Below are positions 7,167-9,588 of a stretch of 9,588 nucleotides of DNA, piece after piece. The notes beneath the pieces are model-generated. The model was not told the DNA's origin. It saw only the letters and a program-made list of their open reading frames with translations, and made no database searches. The first letter of the stretch is position 1. Every line of letters starts with the position of its first letter. The position numbers and the translations under genes are program-made. Origin of the DNA: Marinospirillum sp. (GTDB lineage Bacteria; Pseudomonadota; Gammaproteobacteria; Pseudomonadales; Halomonadaceae); NCBI GenBank assembly GCA_007119985.1, contig SKOQ01000106.1:1-9588 (forward strand), in the 5' to 3' direction.

Positions 7167-8456
7167 ATGTTAGATGCCAAGTTACTCCGCACCGAACTCG
7201 AACAGGTTGCCACGCGCTTAGCCGCACGAGGATTTACGCTTGATCAAGCAGCTTTTAGTGCTTTGGAAGAGCAGCGTAAGGCGCTGCAAGTCAAAACCGA
7301 GCAGCTCCAGGCCGAGCGCAATAGCCGCTCGAAGCTGATTGGTCAAGCCAAGGCAGCGGGTGAGGATATCCAACCCTTGCTCGCTGATGTGGCCCATCTA
7401 GGCGATCAGCTTGATCAGGCCAAGCAGGAACTGGTGCAGGTGCAAGAAGCCTATCAATCGCTGTTAGCAAGCCTGCCTAATCTGCCTCATGCTTCTGTGC
7501 CTTCTGGGCGGGATGAAGCCGATAATCAAGAAGTACGTCGCTGGGGTGAGCCACGGCCAGCCACGGCTGAGATTCGTGACCATGTCGATCTCACCGAAGC
7601 CAGCGGTCAGCTGGATTTTGAAATGGCAGCCAAGCTCACCGGCTCACGCTTTAATGTGATGCGCGGCGGTGTGGCGCGCTTGCACCGCGCCTTGGCTCAA
7701 TGGATGCTGAATGTGCAGGTTGATGTGCATGGTTATGAAGAATGCGCAGTCCCGTTGATCGTCAATGGTGATAGCCTGTTTGGCACCGGCCAGCTGCCCA
7801 AGTTTGCTGAGGATTTATTCCGTCTGGATTTGGAACAGGAGCAGCCTTATTACCTGATCCCGACGGCTGAAGTGCCCTTGACCAATCTAGCGCGAGATCA
7901 GATCCTGCCGGCGGAACAACTGCCCGTGAAACTGACTGCGCTGAGTGCCTGCTTCCGCTCAGAAGCGGGTGCTTATGGCCGTGATACACGCGGCATGATT
8001 CGCCAGCATCAATTTGAGAAGGTCGAAATGGTGCAGCTGGTGCACCCCAGTCAGTCCTATGCGGCGCTCGAAGAAATGGTCGGTCATGCCGAGCGGATTT
8101 TGCAGGATCTCAAGCTGCCTTATCGTGTTATGGCCTTGTGCGCCGGTGATATGGGCTTTGGTGCGGCGAAAACCTATGATCTAGAAGTTTGGTTGCCCAG
8201 CCAGAAAACCTATCGTGAAATCTCCTCTGTCTCGAATTGTGAAGACTTTCAGGCGCGCCGTATGCAGGCCCGTTTTCGTGATCCACAAACAGGCAAGCCA
8301 GAGTTGCTACACACGCTGAATGGCTCGGGTCTGGCCGTTGGCCGCTGTTTGGTGGCCGTGTTGGAAAACTACCAACAGGAAGATGGTTCAGTGGTCATTC
8401 CTGAAGTGCTGCGCCCCTATATGGGTGGGCTAGAGCGCCTGACGCTCGAAGCTTAA
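7167..8456 (+). CDS. serS: Seryl-tRNA synthetase
   Basis: Class II aminoacyl-tRNA synthetase that charges tRNA-Ser (and tRNA-Sec) with serine using ATP, in the cytosol. It has 429 residues, against about 430 in E. coli. Residues 1-110 form the usual N-terminal arm, with a long antiparallel coiled coil (about 28-100) that grips the long variable arm of the tRNA. The catalytic core carries motif 2 (FRSEAGAYGRDTRG from residue 263, then RQHQFEKVEM) and motif 3 (GSGLAVGR, 386-393), ending in the typical VVIPEVLRPYMGG. All core residues expected of a working enzyme are present. ATG 7167 lies three bases after the stop of the Lon-related gene, with only a weak GGA upstream, so translation may be coupled to it. 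A strong hairpin terminator lies 80 bases downstream. Confidence 0.98.
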   Translation: MLDAKLLRTELEQVATRLAARGFTLDQAAFSALEEQRKALQVKTEQLQAERNSRSKLIGQAKAAGEDIQPLLADVAHLGDQLDQAKQELVQVQEAYQSLLASLPNLPHASVPSGRDEADNQEVRRWGEPRPATAEIRDHVDLTEASGQLDFEMAAKLTGSRFNVMRGGVARLHRALAQWMLNVQVDVHGYEECAVPLIVNGDSLFGTGQLPKFAEDLFRLDLEQEQPYYLIPTAEVPLTNLARDQILPAEQLPVKLTALSACFRSEAGAYGRDTRGMIRQHQFEKVEMVQLVHPSQSYAALEEMVGHAERILQDLKLPYRVMALCAGDMGFGAAKTYDLEVWLPSQKTYREISSVSNCEDFQARRMQARFRDPQTGKPELLHTLNGSGLAVGRCLVAVLENYQQEDGSVVIPEVLRPYMGGLERLTLEA

Positions 8457-8535
8457 GCGATCCTTGCCCAGTCAGCCTTGACGCCAACGCGTCTGAGTTG
8501 ACCAGGTTGTTGATCCGCTGATCTAAGGCACTAAC

Positions 8536-8573
8536 AAACCGCGCTGAACCAGCTGGCTGGGCGCGGTTTTTTT
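8536..8573 (+). terminator. Rho-independent terminator of the lon-like/serS unit
   Basis: A perfect 9-base GC-rich stem pairs AAACCGCGC (8536-8544) with GCGCGGTTT (8561-8569). An inner CCAG/CTGG stem (8549-8552 with 8557-8560) stacks above a short TGAA bulge. A run of seven T (8567-8573) starts in the stem's 3' arm. It sits 80 bases after the serS stop. On the - strand only three T follow the hairpin, so it would be a weak terminator for the gene ending at 8610. Confidence 0.92.
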
Positions 8574-8609
8574 ACCTCATCTATCTGGATGACGTTCATT
8601 CGAGGCTTC

Positions 8610-9068
8610 TTAGTAGAGTCCGGCTTCTAATCCGGCAGCAAAAGTCAGTGCCAGTTCGGTGGCTTCTTCCGGCCAGTGATCTTGCCACTCTCCTTGTAGC
8701 ACCTTGGGTTCTTGAATCCAGCGCCATTTCATACCGCTGGTGATGCTTTTTAGTGCGCGGCAGGTTCCTGTGCCATCCATGCCAGCACGCACCAGAGCGG
8801 CACAAGAGAGCCCTTGAGTCTGTTCGAGCAAGGGCATATAGCAGCGATCAAAAAAGTCCTTCATGGCGCCGCTCATATAGCCAAAATTTTCTGGTGTGAA
8901 CAGCAGCACGCCAGCAGCATCCAGAACATCCTGCGGTGCGGCGTCAAAAGGCGAGAGGCAGCGCAGTGTTAAATCAAGATCAGGATGGTCTGCGGCTGCG
9001 AGCAGCGCTGTTTGAAGGCGCTGAGTGTTCGGCGAGGGCGCATGAGAGATGATCAGTAGATGGCGCAT
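8610..9068 (-). CDS. Flavodoxin-fold NAD(P)H-dependent FMN reductase-like protein
   Basis: A 152-residue small cytosolic protein. ATG 9066-9068 is preceded on the - strand by CAGGAG (9075-9080) at good spacing, a strong ribosome site. The fold is flavodoxin-like: first strand HLLIIS, then the FMN phosphate-binding loop SHAPSPNTQRL (8-18), a strand GVLLFT, and the family hallmark TPENFGYMSGAMKDFFDR (58-75), which in NAD(P)H-dependent FMN reductases contacts the isoalloxazine ring. The region 88-113 (SCAALVRAGMDGTG) would be the next strand and loop. It is shorter than typical reductases (about 170-190 residues) but shows no break. Members reduce flavins, quinones or other electrophiles; the substrate here cannot be told. 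It appears to be a single-gene unit, facing serS and divergent from the immunity-like gene. Confidence 0.82.
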   Translation of the reverse strand: MRHLLIISHAPSPNTQRLQTALLAAADHPDLDLTLRCLSPFDAAPQDVLDAAGVLLFTPENFGYMSGAMKDFFDRCYMPLLEQTQGLSCAALVRAGMDGTGTCRALKSITSGMKWRWIQEPKVLQGEWQDHWPEEATELALTFAAGLEAGLY

Positions 9069-9271
9069 ACTAGACTCCTGATAATGTGAGAAATCAAGAT
9101 GATATTATGCATACAAAGATGCTGCGCATTCTCAACAGCTTCAACTCTAGCACAGCCAAACCGACTGCTTGGGTTGATAGCGTCGCTGCAACAGGTCATT
9201 TTTGATTGCAAGCAAAGGATTACTCTTGAATGAGATCTGATCATCTGGAATTCGACAGTTAAGGAAACTGA
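9069..9271. promoter_or_regulatory. Divergent intergenic region between flavodoxin-like and immunity-like genes
   Basis: These 203 bases must hold promoters for both flanking genes. An AT-rich patch around 9085-9115 would suit the - strand gene. For the + strand gene a weak candidate is TTGATA (9174-9179), 17 bases, then CATTTT (9197-9202); the match is poor and I would not rely on it. AAGGAAA (9261-9267) is the ribosome site of the + gene. No repeat or RNA gene was seen. Confidence 0.4.
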
Positions 9272-9588
9272 ATGAACCGTTTTGAAGAAGATTTTTTAGA
9301 TTACGCGGGTTTTGGCCCAGCGATGCAAAGTAAGGTTGTGCCCGCCGATAAAATAGCCCGCTTTCGTGGCAAGTTGCCGGATAAACTGCTGGAGTATTGG
9401 CAAACTTATGGCTGGTGTGGTTACGCCAAAGGCTTATTCTGGACAGTCGACCCAGATGAGTGGGAGCCAGCGTTGGAAGCTTGGATAGGCGATACGCCTT
9501 TTATGGAGCAAGACGAATATTATGTTATTGCGCGCAGTGCCTTTGGAGAGCTGTATTTATGGGGCCGAGAAAGCGGTGATTCTTTAAC
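9272..9588 (+). CDS. GAD-like / Tdi1-type (DUF1851) immunity-like protein, N-terminal part
   Basis: The first 105 codons of a gene that runs off the window. ATG 9272 follows AAGGAAA (9261-9267) closely. The protein begins MNRFEEDFLDYAGFGPAM and continues through FRGKLPDKLLEYWQTYGWCG, YAKGLFWTVDPDEWEPALE, WIGDTPFMEQDEYYVIARS and FGELYLWG. This is the pattern of the GAD-like domain found at the N terminus of proteins ending in the type VI immunity Tdi1 C-terminal (DUF1851) domain. Tdi1 of Agrobacterium neutralises the DNase effector Tde1. Full proteins are usually near 180-200 residues, so about half is visible. No effector gene precedes it, as a Tde-Tdi pair would require; the upstream neighbour is a divergent flavodoxin-like gene. 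It could be an orphan immunity gene, or the partner may lie to the right. Low Cys, no signal peptide: cytosolic. Confidence 0.8.
   Translation, partial: MNRFEEDFLDYAGFGPAMQSKVVPADKIARFRGKLPDKLLEYWQTYGWCGYAKGLFWTVDPDEWEPALEAWIGDTPFMEQDEYYVIARSAFGELYLWGRESGDSL

Noticed and set aside
8457..8535. Possible tRNA or small RNA between serS and its terminator
   Set aside because: No cloverleaf arms or T-loop consensus could be found; it reads as an ordinary 3' untranslated stretch.
9053..9244. 63-codon frame on the - strand upstream of the flavodoxin-like gene
   Set aside because: It overlaps the start and ribosome site of the flavodoxin-like gene, shows no family pattern and has no ribosome site that I can see.

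Overview
The window reads as bacterial chromosome, most likely from a gammaproteobacterium. The support is the family resemblance of the seryl-tRNA synthetase, the Lon-related protease and the MukBEF/MksBEF-like operon. Genus cannot be told from the sequence. Codon use looks even across the window, moderately GC-rich by eye (not computed), with a marked taste for Gln (CAG/CAA). No rRNA, tRNA, CRISPR array or insertion sequence was seen.

Left third (1-3631, + strand): three genes joined by one-base stop/start overlaps encode what looks like a MukBEF-type SMC complex of the MksBEF (Wadjet-related) class. They are the C-terminal part of an SMC-like ATPase cut by the window edge, a small MksE-like winged-helix subunit, and an MksF-like kleisin. 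The order is ATPase, then E, then F, the reverse of the mukF-mukE-mukB order in E. coli. No MksG/JetD-type nuclease gene follows within the window. Such complexes extrude DNA loops and serve either chromosome segregation or plasmid exclusion.

Middle (3628-8580): a secreted ModA-like solute-binding protein lies on the - strand and meets the kleisin gene tail to tail with a 4-base overlap. It lacks the serines that normally hold molybdate. Divergent from it is a two-gene unit: a Lon-related AAA+ protease with an intact Ser-Lys dyad, then serS three bases later, closed by a clear rho-independent terminator.

Right end (8581-9588): a small flavodoxin-fold FMN reductase-like gene lies on the - strand. 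Divergent from it, running off the window edge, is the start of a GAD-like/Tdi1-type protein resembling type VI secretion DNase-immunity proteins. Housekeeping genes (serS, Lon-related protease) are thus flanked by genes linked to DNA maintenance or defence and to interbacterial competition. The best candidates for something less described are the reversed MksBEF-like operon, the apparently orphan immunity gene and the altered ModA-like protein.
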